The translations under genes were made by a program, and so were the position numbers. Below the pieces are notes generated by a model. The model made no database searches, was not told where the DNA came from, and saw only the letters and a program-made list of their open reading frames with translations. Source: Deltaproteobacteria bacterium (GTDB lineage Bacteria > Desulfobacterota > DSM-4660 > Desulfatiglandales > B25-G16). Taken from it: a DNA stretch of 14,911 bases. The DNA is taken from positions 1-14,911 of the forward strand of contig QMLT01000015.1 of assembly GCA_003646875.1 (NCBI GenBank), in the 5' to 3' direction. This document shows positions 1 through 7,610 of this stretch, piece by piece (within the stretch, counting starts at the first letter, position 1; each line of letters opens with the position of its first letter).

Positions 1-630
1 AACCCATTGCTTGACAACCTAAAGCGTAGAGGCCACCGGTTCGTGCAGTATGCAGATGACTGTAACATATATGTCAAAAGCAAACGTGCAGGATCGAGAG
101 TCCCGGGAAGTGTAAGCCGATTTTTGAGGTGTCATTTGAGACTCTCTGTAAATGAGGCGAAAAGTGCTGTTAATCGGCCATCGAGACGTCAGTTTCCAGG
201 GTTTACCTTCAGCCCTAAACTGAACAGACGCATCGGTGTCAAATCGATAAAACGCTTTAAGTATAGGATCAGAGAGATTACCTGTCGAATTCGAGGAAGG
301 CGCATTGAGCTGATAGTTAAAGAACTTCGCCGTTTTATGTTAGGCTGGCAGGGGTATTTTAATTTCATACAGGTGCGTTATATCCTAAAAGAATTGGACT
401 CGTGGGTAAAACGACGGCTTCGGTGTTATCTCTGGAAACAATGGGGATGTCGAGGCTATCGGGAGCTAAAGAAACCTGGAGTAAGTAGAGATCTTGCTTG
501 GAATATTGCAAAATCGGCACACGGCCCATGGCGGCTGAGTCGAAGTCCGGGGTGAGCGTTTGCCCTACCTGCAAAGTATTTTTCACGCCTGGGATTGCCG
601 AAACTGTTTGTTGATTTTTTAGCCTATTAA
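1..630 (+). pseudogene. ltrA: Group II intron reverse transcriptase/maturase, 3' part, interrupted by a stop codon
   Basis: The reading frame is open from the left window edge, so the start lies outside. It encodes the end of a group II intron-encoded RT/maturase, which splices the intron and copies it into DNA. The catalytic YADD box of the RT palm is at 49-60, followed by the maturase (X) domain with the family words FMLGWQGYF, RRLRCYLWKQWG and SAHGPWRLSRSP. An in-frame TGA at 553-555 ends the protein at SRSPG, but the same frame continues to TAA 628-630 with ALPAKYFSRLGLPKL, which matches the tail I expect of intact family members. This points to a nonsense mutation in a once longer gene. 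I cannot see the intron 3' end (domain V/VI hairpins) downstream, and other gene debris follows at once, so the element is probably dead. Family assignment is confident; loss of function is inferred. Confidence 0.85.
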
Positions 631-678
631 TTTATCAATCTCCTTGCACAGGATGGGATGACGGTTTTTGTGACCACA
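631..678 (+). pseudogene. Remnant of an ABC-2 type exporter ATPase (C-terminal scrap)
   Basis: Translating frame 1 from 631 gives FINLLAQDGMTVFVTT, which resembles the stretch before the H-loop of ABC exporter ATPases of the YbhF/CcmA kind (usually ..LI..LA.EG.TVFVTTHYMDEA). The match stops where the H-loop histidine should come and switches directly into what looks like the start of a permease. There is no Walker A, signature or Walker B in the window, so this is only a scrap. It begins right after the stop of the maturase remnant. The identification rests on about 16 residues plus the matching permease remnant next to it. Confidence 0.5.
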
Positions 679-987
679 AAAGAGTTTTATCACTTGATCA
701 GGGACGGACAACCATGGCCATAATTATTCCTCCGGGTTGCTTTGCTCATTACCTTTCTTCCATCCCTACTCCTTTCGGATCTTGTCTTTCCCATTGCAAG
801 TATGCCAACGGTAGTCCAGTGGCTCACCTATTTGAATCCCCTGAGGTATTTTTTGGTTATTATAAGAGGCATCTTTTTGAAGGGGGTGGGTTTGGAAGTG
901 TTGTGGCCACAATTTTTGTCTTTGATGATTCTTGGATTAATTGTTTTTTCAGGAGCAGTCAAAAGGTTTAGAAAAAGGTTAGATTAG
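679..987 (+). pseudogene. Remnant of an ABC-2 type exporter permease (internally deleted, frameshifted)
   Basis: Three pieces of one permease type can be read. Frame 1 from 679 gives KEFYHLIRD, typical of the N-terminal cytoplasmic helix of YhhJ/YbhS-like permeases (RKEF.HI.RDPR). Frame 3 from 714 gives MAIIIPP, the start of their first membrane helix. Frame 1 from about 742 to the stop at 985-987 gives the C-terminal part, with LPSLLLSDLVFPI, VVQWLTYLNPLRYFLVI and RGIFLKGVGLEVLWP. A normal permease of this type is about 370 residues; here roughly the middle two thirds are missing and the frame changes at least twice. The C-terminal piece alone (about 80 residues) could be translated, but it lacks most transmembrane helices and no good ribosome site precedes it. 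Confidence 0.7.
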
Positions 988-1013
988 CAAGATTTTATGC
1001 AAGATTAAGGTAG

Positions 1014-1808
1014 GTGAAAAAAGTTATGGTATGCGTGATTGGGATTGATATAGGTTCTGCCTTTTCAAAGGGTATACTCATGTGCGATCAAAAGATCGTA
1101 GGGTCTTATGTAATGCCCTCCGGAGGAAATTATAAATTAGCTGCTGAAAGGGTTAAAGAGAAGCTACTCTATAAAGCAGGGCTGTCCTCGAATAATATTC
1201 TGTATTTATTTGCTACTGGTTACGGCGCAAAAAGTGTAACCTTTGCAGATGATGTAGTTACTGACATATCCTGTCATAGCAAGGGCATATTTTATCTTTT
1301 CCCCTCGGTAAGGACAGCAGTTGATGTTGGTGATCTCTTTAGCAAGGCCTTTCGGATTGATGAAAGGGGAAATTCGCTCACATTTCTATTGAGTGGCAAG
1401 TGTGCTGGTGGGAGCGCCAGGGTGTTACAGGTAATTGCAAACGTTTTACAGGTAAAAGTGGAAGAGATAGGGGAGCTATCCCTAAAGTCACAGAAAAGGA
1501 TAGATTTTAACACCGGATGCGCTGTTTTCGCAGAGACCGAAGCAATATCGAGAATAGCTGAGGGAGCTTCCAAAGAGGATCTTCTGGCCGGGATACACAG
1601 GGCCCTGGCAGCACAGATTAATAGCCTTGCAGAGAGGGTTGGGATTGAAAGAGATTACGCACTGGCTGGCGGTGGGGCAAGGGATGTGGGGCTGATTAAG
1701 GCAGTTGAAGAGATAGTAGGTTTTGAGATTGTTGTGCCAGAAGAACCCCGCCTGACAGCCGCGATTGGGGCTGCGGTTTTAGCTGGGGGAAAAGTTAAAA
1801 GTGCCTAA
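1014..1808 (+). CDS. BadF/BadG/BcrA/BcrD-type ATPase (HgdC-like activator of a radical dehydratase or aryl-CoA reductase)
   Basis: Proteins of this ASKHA-fold family hydrolyse ATP to drive an electron from a [4Fe-4S] cluster into 2-hydroxyacyl-CoA dehydratases or class I benzoyl-CoA reductases. Visible are the phosphate-1 loop GIDIGSAFSK (10-19), ATGYG (67-71), TDISCHSKG (83-91), Cys130 in GKCAGG, Cys169 in NTGCAVFAETE, and the adenosine loop ALAGGGARD (216-224) with VPEEP (241-245). Cys130 and Cys169 are 39 apart, the spacing of the cluster ligands in HgdC. Odd points: the phosphate-2 motif usually reading DIGGQDSK is DVGDLFSK here (104-111), and CAAGTGRF is CAGGSARV. Length (264 aa) is normal. 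GTG 1014 is the outermost start; ATG 1026 (residue 5) has a better-spaced AGGTG and may be the true one. No dehydratase or reductase subunit is nearby, so the partner is unknown. Confidence 0.85.
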   Translation: MKKVMVCVIGIDIGSAFSKGILMCDQKIVGSYVMPSGGNYKLAAERVKEKLLYKAGLSSNNILYLFATGYGAKSVTFADDVVTDISCHSKGIFYLFPSVRTAVDVGDLFSKAFRIDERGNSLTFLLSGKCAGGSARVLQVIANVLQVKVEEIGELSLKSQKRIDFNTGCAVFAETEAISRIAEGASKEDLLAGIHRALAAQINSLAERVGIERDYALAGGGARDVGLIKAVEEIVGFEIVVPEEPRLTAAIGAAVLAGGKVKSA

Positions 1809-2009
1809 AATTTAAAGTGAGCTAAAGTTAAGGATAAGATTATCTGTAATCCTAAGCAATTTCTAAATCTTCTAAATCCAAAATCACAATATCAAAAATT
1901 ATATTATCATTAGGCTTTAGCGCTTGTAAATTAACAGGCTATTGAGTAATTACCAGTAACCAGTATTGAACTTTAGGCACTTTAGGCACTTATAACTTTA
2001 GTTCACTTT
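1799..2009. repeat. Convergent spacer filled with a degenerate 9-bp repeat and inverted copies
   Basis: The spacer between the BadF-type gene (+) and the thiolase gene (-) holds related words at both ends. AAGTGCCTAAA is at 1799-1809, including the last codons and the TAA stop of the upstream gene, and its reverse complement occurs twice in tandem at 1972-1982 and 1981-1991. A 16-base arm at 1814-1829 (AAAGTGAGCTAAAGTT) pairs with 1994-2009 with one mismatch. Between them is AT-rich sequence with stuttering words (TCTAAATCTTCTAAATCC near 1867). I see no gene, tRNA or clear terminator here. Confidence 0.6.
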
Positions 2010-2013
2010 TTTA

Positions 2014-3210
2014 TCAGCTTATCTTAAATACCATGGCTGCTCCTGTATCGCCAGCGGCGCACCCTGCCCAAAGACAATATCCGCCCCCAAGCATAACGAC
2101 CTCTTCTAATAACTCTATAATTATCCTGCCGGCTGTAGGGCCTTGAGGGTGGCCGTAGATCATAGAATTTCCGTAATTGTTCATCCAATTAACATCCATA
2201 CCCATCTTAGAGGCCATATAGATATCATTTATGGCAAAGGGTTGATGGGTCTTGACGGCCTTTAAATCCCCTACTTTTATCCCTGCCTTGTCAAGCGCCA
2301 TCTGTGCAGCGGGAACAGGGGCTTGAGCCATATATCCTTTTTTTGCCCTTGCGAAGCCATATGAGACAATCTGAATCTCTATATTTGGATCTGCGCTCAG
2401 CTTTTTGGCATTATCCCGAGTGGTTACTATAAAACCGCAGTTCCCATCCGCAGGAAATGTCTGTGCGCCAAACGTATGGACGCCTCCTGGTTCAACAGGT
2501 TTTAGTCTGGCCAGGCCTTCGGCTGAGGTCGGGGTCACACCCTCATCTTCTTCTACCAACATGGTTTTCTTCTTAGAGATTTTGACCTCCGGGGAAAACA
2601 TATATCTTTTCTGAAAGGCCCTATCATTGGCCAGGGCATCCTGGTATTGTTCATATCTCCTTAGTGTGACGGCATCGCACTCCTCCCGAGTGGTTCCTAT
2701 CTCTCTGGCAACATTTTCAGCCGTCTGGATCATCTTTAGGCCTGCCCATGGATCTGAGTTAAAATTGTCCATCATCCAGTTTTCTGACTCTACCTCTCCG
2801 CCCGGACCAAGGGGCCGTGGCCAGATAGTATGCGGGCCATTGGAACAGCGATCTGTCATAAGGGCAAATCCTGTCTCATAGGCTCCGAGTTCTATATCTG
2901 TGGCAGCAAGATTTATACAGGTAGTTGATGTAGTGCATGCCTGATTGACCATGAGGGCAGGTAAATCTTTGGCGCCATTGACTAACATAGCCGCTGCCCA
3001 GGCATGACTATAAAAAATATGGTGTTGCGCTATGGTTATCCCGAAATACAAATAGTCAAATATAGTGGGGTCAAAATTATTTTTTGTCAGCCATCGGTTG
3101 GCTGTTGTTGCTCCTAATTTTATAGAATTTTCATTAGCCATAGACCCCTGCCATCTGCAAAATGGTGTCGAATAGTAGCCCTTGTAAGGTATAAATGCTT
3201 TTGTCAACAT
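2014..3210 (-). CDS. Thiolase family protein (acetyl-CoA acetyltransferase, SCP-x-like)
   Basis: Thiolases cleave 3-oxoacyl-CoA with CoA (last step of beta-oxidation) or run the reverse condensation. The start is set at ATG 3210 because GGAGG lies nine bases upstream; a longer frame to 3339 exists, but its extra 43 residues come from a 9-bp repeat and overlap the ligase gene. The product is 398 aa. Nucleophile Cys92 is in NQACTTST, His354 in GHPQGPTAGR and acid/base Cys384 in WAGCAAGDTG; spacing agrees with C89, H348 and C378 of the Zoogloea enzyme. The NEAFA motif that normally supplies the oxyanion Asn reads HQPFA (322-326), so Asn is replaced by His322. It starts with AFIPYKGYYSTPF, a pattern I associate with SCP-x-like thiolases that often have a DUF35 partner; none is here. 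Last gene of the minus-strand block, 106 bases after the ligase. Substrate unknown. Confidence 0.85.
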   Translation of the reverse strand: MLTKAFIPYKGYYSTPFCRWQGSMANENSIKLGATTANRWLTKNNFDPTIFDYLYFGITIAQHHIFYSHAWAAAMLVNGAKDLPALMVNQACTTSTTCINLAATDIELGAYETGFALMTDRCSNGPHTIWPRPLGPGGEVESENWMMDNFNSDPWAGLKMIQTAENVAREIGTTREECDAVTLRRYEQYQDALANDRAFQKRYMFSPEVKISKKKTMLVEEDEGVTPTSAEGLARLKPVEPGGVHTFGAQTFPADGNCGFIVTTRDNAKKLSADPNIEIQIVSYGFARAKKGYMAQAPVPAAQMALDKAGIKVGDLKAVKTHQPFAINDIYMASKMGMDVNWMNNYGNSMIYGHPQGPTAGRIIIELLEEVVMLGGGYCLWAGCAAGDTGAAMVFKIS

Positions 3211-3230
3211 GTCTTTTTTCCTCCAATTGG

Positions 3231-3291
3231 GTTTTATTGGTTTTATTGGTTTTATTGTGTTTGTTGGGTTTACTGTGTTTATTGGGTTTAC
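3231..3291. repeat. Short tandem repeat (GTTTTATTG x3) with related GTTTGTTGGGTTT word
   Basis: Three perfect head-to-tail copies of GTTTTATTG occupy 3231-3239, 3240-3248 and 3249-3257, followed by degenerate relatives and the 13-mer GTTTGTTGGGTTT at 3259-3271, then TGTTTATTGGGTTTA to about 3291. The tract lies between the ligase stop (3317) and the thiolase ribosome site (about 3220). Read on the minus strand in the thiolase frame it would give a low-complexity KPI/NPT peptide, which I take as accidental. Confidence 0.8.
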
Positions 3292-3316
3292 TTGGCGCTG
3301 CTTACTGCCTACTTCT

Positions 3317-4897
3317 TTAGGCGTCACTCCACTTGCCATATTTCTCTCTCAGTATCCTGTGTAAGATCTTTCCAGTTCCTGTCCTGGGCATTTCTTCTTC
3401 CTTTATAAAGTCAACGGATTTTGGTCTTTTGAACCCTGCAATTTTACCCTTGGTAAAATCCATTATCTCCTTTGCAAGCTCATCACTTGGCTCATAATTT
3501 TCATTCAGAATGATAATGGCCTTTATTGCCTCGCCCCATTTTTTATCAGGAACACCTATTACTGCGATATCCTTAACAGCAGGATGGGCACCAACAGCGC
3601 CTTCTACCTCGGACGGAAATACGTTTTCCCCGCCAGTTATTATCATATTTGCTTTTCTATCTACCAAGGTATAGAAGCCATCTTTATCCCGCTTAGCCAT
3701 ATCTCCAGCGCTTGACCACTCTCCTTCAAATGCCTCTTTTGTTTTCTCCGGTTCTTTCCAGTACTCCTTAAAGATCATGGGAGTTCTGTAATAAACCTCA
3801 CCTACCTCGCCATCTGGTACAGGATTTCTATTTTCATCAAGCAGTTTGATTCTGTCTGTGCCATAGATCTCCTTGCCGATAGAGCCAAGTTTTTCAAACT
3901 GATATTCCGGCCGCAGAAGAGTCACTAAACCACCCTCAGTAGTGCCATAGGCTTCCCAAAGCTCAGCATTTTTAAAATAATCCATAATCGCAAGCTTAAG
4001 ATCTTTTCTGGCCGGAGCAGACGATATTAATAACTGCCTTATGGAAGATACATCTATATTGTTTTTAACCTCATCCGGGAGAGCAAGCATCATAATATAA
4101 TGTGTGGGTACCAGGGAGGTAAAAGTAATCTTGTATTTCTCAATGGTTTTAAGCAGGTCCTCAGGGTCAAAGCTAACCATATTATAAACAAATACCGGTG
4201 CAGTCAGCAGGGTATAGGGAAAGGAATAAAAGATAGAATTCACATGGCACATTGGCATTACCAGCATCACCTTATCAGTAGGCCTGACACCCTGGTTTAT
4301 AATGTTTAATACATATTGGGCATGATAACTTTCATGGGTTTTGACCACACCTTTGGGCCTTCCTGTTGTTCCTGAGGTATACATAAAGGTCCATACGTCA
4401 TCTCCATCTACCATGATATCAGGCTCTTCCGGGGATGATTTGGCCAGCCAATCTTCATAGCCTATATACCCATCGGGAACTGGGCCTTCTCCTAAATAAA
4501 TATAGGCATCTTTTGGGACTGGAAGTTTGTCTTTTATGCCATCTATCATCTCCACAAAGGGCTTCTCAACAATAAAGGCCTTGCATTCTGCGTGATTGAG
4601 AATATATTCTATATCCGGTGGCGCCAGACGAAACATTAATGGAACTATGATTTGGCCCCCCTTGGCGCACCCGGCATATATGTCCATCCACTCACCACGG
4701 TTAAATGCTAATACGGCAAACCTATCCTTGTAACCAGCGCCTATGTCTGATAGACCATGCGCAACTCTACAGGCCCTCTCATTCCATTCCTTGAATGTAC
4801 ATTCATTATTTTTATCCTGCCACCCTAATTTATCTGGATAATTGATGGCATTCATCTTGACAACGGTTCCTGCATGCATCCATTTACTTGTTGTCAT
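3317..4897 (-). CDS. AMP-forming acyl-CoA synthetase (ligase), 526 aa
   Basis: Member of the ANL adenylating superfamily: it activates a carboxylic acid to acyl-AMP and then to acyl-CoA. The A3 phosphate loop YTSGTTGRPKG is at residues 173-183, A5 YGTTEG at 317-322, the hinge region DRKANMIITGGENVFPSEVE at 413-432, and the C-terminal PRTGTGK at 504-510 with catalytic Lys510. Length and motif order are normal for medium-chain or aryl-CoA ligases. The start ATG 4897 is preceded by AAAGGAGG with a six-base spacer. It sits 92 bases after the FAD/Fe-S gene and upstream of the thiolase, so the acid it activates probably feeds a beta-oxidation-like route. The binding-pocket residues do not let me name the substrate (fatty, alicyclic or aromatic). 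Confidence 0.9.
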   Translation of the reverse strand: MTTSKWMHAGTVVKMNAINYPDKLGWQDKNNECTFKEWNERACRVAHGLSDIGAGYKDRFAVLAFNRGEWMDIYAGCAKGGQIIVPLMFRLAPPDIEYILNHAECKAFIVEKPFVEMIDGIKDKLPVPKDAYIYLGEGPVPDGYIGYEDWLAKSSPEEPDIMVDGDDVWTFMYTSGTTGRPKGVVKTHESYHAQYVLNIINQGVRPTDKVMLVMPMCHVNSIFYSFPYTLLTAPVFVYNMVSFDPEDLLKTIEKYKITFTSLVPTHYIMMLALPDEVKNNIDVSSIRQLLISSAPARKDLKLAIMDYFKNAELWEAYGTTEGGLVTLLRPEYQFEKLGSIGKEIYGTDRIKLLDENRNPVPDGEVGEVYYRTPMIFKEYWKEPEKTKEAFEGEWSSAGDMAKRDKDGFYTLVDRKANMIITGGENVFPSEVEGAVGAHPAVKDIAVIGVPDKKWGEAIKAIIILNENYEPSDELAKEIMDFTKGKIAGFKRPKSVDFIKEEEMPRTGTGKILHRILREKYGKWSDA

Positions 4898-4926
4898 TTT
4901 TATCCTCCTTTTTTAGTGGTTTTTGA

Positions 4927-4988
4927 GTTTGTTGGGTTTCTTAGGTTTGTTGTGTTAAATTGCTATAAAAACTACAAACCCAACAAAC
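4927..4988. repeat. Perfect 13-bp inverted repeat in the FAD/Fe-S - ligase spacer
   Basis: GTTTGTTGGGTTT at 4927-4939 is exactly complementary to AAACCCAACAAAC at 4976-4988, with 36 bases between; a further partial copy (GTTTGTTGTGTT) lies near 4945. The same 13-mer occurs once more at 3259-3271. The right arm ends two bases before the stop codon of the FAD/Fe-S gene, so a transcript on the minus strand would carry a potential hairpin between this stop and the ligase ribosome site. No T-tract follows, so it is not a standard terminator. Confidence 0.75.
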
Positions 4989-4989
4989 A

Positions 4990-7587
4990 CTAAACAATAG
5001 AATTAGCCACTATTTCGGTAATATCCATTACCTTCATCTTTGGTCGTTCATCTTTAGGAATGGCCTTTACCCCTTTTCTGAGATTATCCTTGCAGGCTGA
5101 ACAACCAGACACTATTATCTCTGCATCTACCTCCACAGCGTCTTTTACCCTGACTGCTGCCATATCTGCTGCGAGCTCTGGCTCCAGGGCCATGACACTT
5201 CCCCCACCTCCACAGCACCTGGCCATCATGCGGTTTCTGTTCATCTCAACGAAATCAATGTCAGGTATGGCCTTTAGTATCTCCCTCGGCTCATCAAATA
5301 TCTGAAAAGCCCTGCCCAGGTCACATGGATCATGGTAGGTGACCTTTTTGCCGAGATTACCGCCCAATTGTATCTTTTTCTCCTCGATTAGCCTTTGAAT
5401 ATAATGAACAGAATGGAAAAGTTTAACTCCCAGATCCCCTGCCTCAGGATAGTATTTTCTAAATGTTTTATAACAACCGGCACAGGGGGTTACAAGCTCT
5501 TTTGCCCCAGTTGCCTTAATAAGATCAATAACGTTTCTGGCGTTTTGCACAAATTTTTCTTGATCTCCCATAAGGTGCAATGGAAACCCGCAACAGATCT
5601 CATCTTTACCAAGCAATGAGTAATCAACACCAGCGGCGTCCATGATCTTAAAAAAGCTTGGCACTATTTTCATATCTAAGTAACTTGAGACACAACCCAT
5701 AAATAAGAGAGTATCCGCCTTTTTTTTAAGTTGACCGGTTTCAAGCCTTTTCTTGATGGATGAGGGATAGATGGCAACCCTGTCTTCCTTTGAAGCTGCG
5801 TAAACATTATTTGTATTAAGGATGCTGTCTCTCAGCCCCATAACTGGTTCAGGAGTAAAACCGGAGGCAAAGAGCTTTTCGCGGCCTCTTTGAATAATTT
5901 CATCTACCTGAATATGGGCAGGGCAGAATTGGGTACAGGAGTTACAGGTGGTGCAGGTATAGAATGAATTTGCCAGTTCCTTGGAGGGACCAACTTCCCC
6001 TGTCATTAAATTGAATGCAAGGATATTCCTTCCTCTGGCATTTCGTGACTCGAGTTGGGTCACGTCATAGGTAGGGCATCCTAAACGGCAGAAGCCGCAA
6101 TTGATACATGCAAGGATCTCATTGTCTGCATCATAACCAAAGGAGTTGAGCCCCTCTGGATGCTCCAAAAGGGATTTGAATGCAAAGTAATCATAGCTAT
6201 CATGTTTCTTTTTGTCTAATCCCATCTTGCCTGGGTTCAGTATCCCATTCGGATCAAGGGCCTTTTTTATGGATCGCATAACGTCCAATGCCGGTCCCAG
6301 CTGTTTTTCTATATACGGCGCCCTGGCAAGACCGGTTCCGTGTTCAGCGGTAATGGTGCCTCCCATTTCAAGGGCAATTTCAGCAAGTTCATCTGCAGCC
6401 GGTTTGAGCCTGTTCCATTCATCCTGACTTCGCATATCAGTTACAAAGGTAGTATGTACATTCCCATCTCCAATATGGCCAAAGGTCGTAAGCAGCAGGT
6501 CATATTTATCCGCTATTGCCTGCGCCTTCCTAATAGTCTCAGGGATCTTAGATGAGAGAACGCCAAGATCTTCTGATATTGCAACAAGCCTGTAACCTGG
6601 TTTAATCCTTGAAAGCGTTGGCACCAGTTTTCCTCTTGCCTCCATTATTTCGGCAGTCTTGGCCGGGTCATCACTCCAGGTGAAGTCCTCCACATTGTAT
6701 TTTTTACATATCTCACTAATCCTTTCCATATCCCTGGCAACTATTTCCTTGGCGCCGTCCAGCTCGAGGATAAGCATGGCCTCTATCTTGCTCACATCCC
6801 TGTCAATATGATCTTGAACAATCTTGAGGCTGTATTTGTCCAGTATTTCGCATGCGGTAAGTTGTATGCCTGATGCGATAATATCCCTTACTGCCTTACC
6901 ACCAGCATCAAGATTCTGAAACATAGCCAGGGCGAGAGCAGTGTATTCCGGGAGGGTGCGTATTTTTACAGTAATCTCTGTAATTACCCCGAGAGTCCCC
7001 TCGGAGCTAGCAAAGACATGGTTCAGATCATAGCCCATAGATGATTTTGGGGTTTTATAACCAGTTTCAATGATAGTTCCATCAGCGAGAACTACTTTAA
7101 GGGCCTTTACATAGTCTCTTGCTGTGCCATACTTAACAGCCCTGTGTCCGCTTGAGTTGGTAGACATCATGCCGCCTATTGAGGCAATGAGCTCGCTTCC
7201 AGGGTTAGGAGGAAACATAAGATTTTGTTTGGCCAGGGCTCTGTTCAAATCCATACAAATGACTCCTGGCTCTACCCTTGCATAAAAATTATCTTTATCG
7301 ATTTCCAGAATTTTATTCATCTTATGTACATCCAGGAGTATGCCGCCTTCTACTGGAAGGGATGCGCCAGTGGTGCTTGTGCCTGAACCCTGGACTGTCA
7401 CAGGAGTTTTTTCCTGGTTGGCCAGGCGCATAATGGAAGAGATTTGCTCTGTGGTCTGGGCATAAACCACTACATCAGGAACTCCTACATGCACTGACAT
7501 ATCCCGTGAATTGCATATGCATTCCACGCGATCAGAAAATACATTTTCTTTTCCTACAATTTTTTCTATTTCGCTGATTATATCCAT
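4990..7587 (-). CDS. FAD-linked oxidase / Fe-S oxidoreductase fusion (GlcD-GlcF type)
   Basis: An 865-aa single-chain fusion of a GlcD-like 2-hydroxyacid dehydrogenase and a GlcF-like electron-transfer part. Order: PCMH-type FAD domain at about 35-215 (GSGTSTTGAS at 67-76), FAD-oxidase C-terminal domain to about 460 (GHIGDGNVH at 370-378, EHGTG at 415-419), two [4Fe-4S] motifs (Cys494/497/500/504 and 545/548/551/555), then two CCG-type domains (Cys665/666, 702/705; Cys755, 791/792, 829/832) like the cluster-binding repeats of HdrB/GlcF. It oxidises a hydroxyacid such as lactate or glycolate, or it is an electron partner for ETF; the sequence cannot decide. The first open codon is TTG 7602, but ATG 7587 has GAAAGG seven bases upstream and is preferred. 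A strong promoter and palindrome lie directly upstream. It is followed by the ligase gene and preceded by ETF-QO, 122 bases away, which favours a role in acyl-CoA electron flow. Confidence 0.88.
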   Translation of the reverse strand: MDIISEIEKIVGKENVFSDRVECICNSRDMSVHVGVPDVVVYAQTTEQISSIMRLANQEKTPVTVQGSGTSTTGASLPVEGGILLDVHKMNKILEIDKDNFYARVEPGVICMDLNRALAKQNLMFPPNPGSELIASIGGMMSTNSSGHRAVKYGTARDYVKALKVVLADGTIIETGYKTPKSSMGYDLNHVFASSEGTLGVITEITVKIRTLPEYTALALAMFQNLDAGGKAVRDIIASGIQLTACEILDKYSLKIVQDHIDRDVSKIEAMLILELDGAKEIVARDMERISEICKKYNVEDFTWSDDPAKTAEIMEARGKLVPTLSRIKPGYRLVAISEDLGVLSSKIPETIRKAQAIADKYDLLLTTFGHIGDGNVHTTFVTDMRSQDEWNRLKPAADELAEIALEMGGTITAEHGTGLARAPYIEKQLGPALDVMRSIKKALDPNGILNPGKMGLDKKKHDSYDYFAFKSLLEHPEGLNSFGYDADNEILACINCGFCRLGCPTYDVTQLESRNARGRNILAFNLMTGEVGPSKELANSFYTCTTCNSCTQFCPAHIQVDEIIQRGREKLFASGFTPEPVMGLRDSILNTNNVYAASKEDRVAIYPSSIKKRLETGQLKKKADTLLFMGCVSSYLDMKIVPSFFKIMDAAGVDYSLLGKDEICCGFPLHLMGDQEKFVQNARNVIDLIKATGAKELVTPCAGCYKTFRKYYPEAGDLGVKLFHSVHYIQRLIEEKKIQLGGNLGKKVTYHDPCDLGRAFQIFDEPREILKAIPDIDFVEMNRNRMMARCCGGGGSVMALEPELAADMAAVRVKDAVEVDAEIIVSGCSACKDNLRKGVKAIPKDERPKMKVMDITEIVANSIV

Positions 7588-7610
7588 GATTGTACCTTTC
7601 AAATTAGATT

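Noticed and set aside
365..586. 73-aa open frame on the minus strand across the maturase end
   Set aside because: It is antisense to clearly recognisable maturase codons, has no ribosome site I can see and no family resemblance.
714..971. 85-aa plus-strand frame starting at ATG 714
   Set aside because: Only its first residues (MAIIIPP) resemble the permease; the rest is the wrong frame of the permease C-terminal remnant.
1810..2013. tRNA or riboswitch in the convergent spacer
   Set aside because: No cloverleaf, no CCA end and no conserved riboswitch core; the structure seen is explained by short repeats.
3211..3339. Longer thiolase start at 3339
   Set aside because: The extension is encoded by a short tandem repeat, overlaps the ligase gene, and a strong ribosome site precedes ATG 3210.
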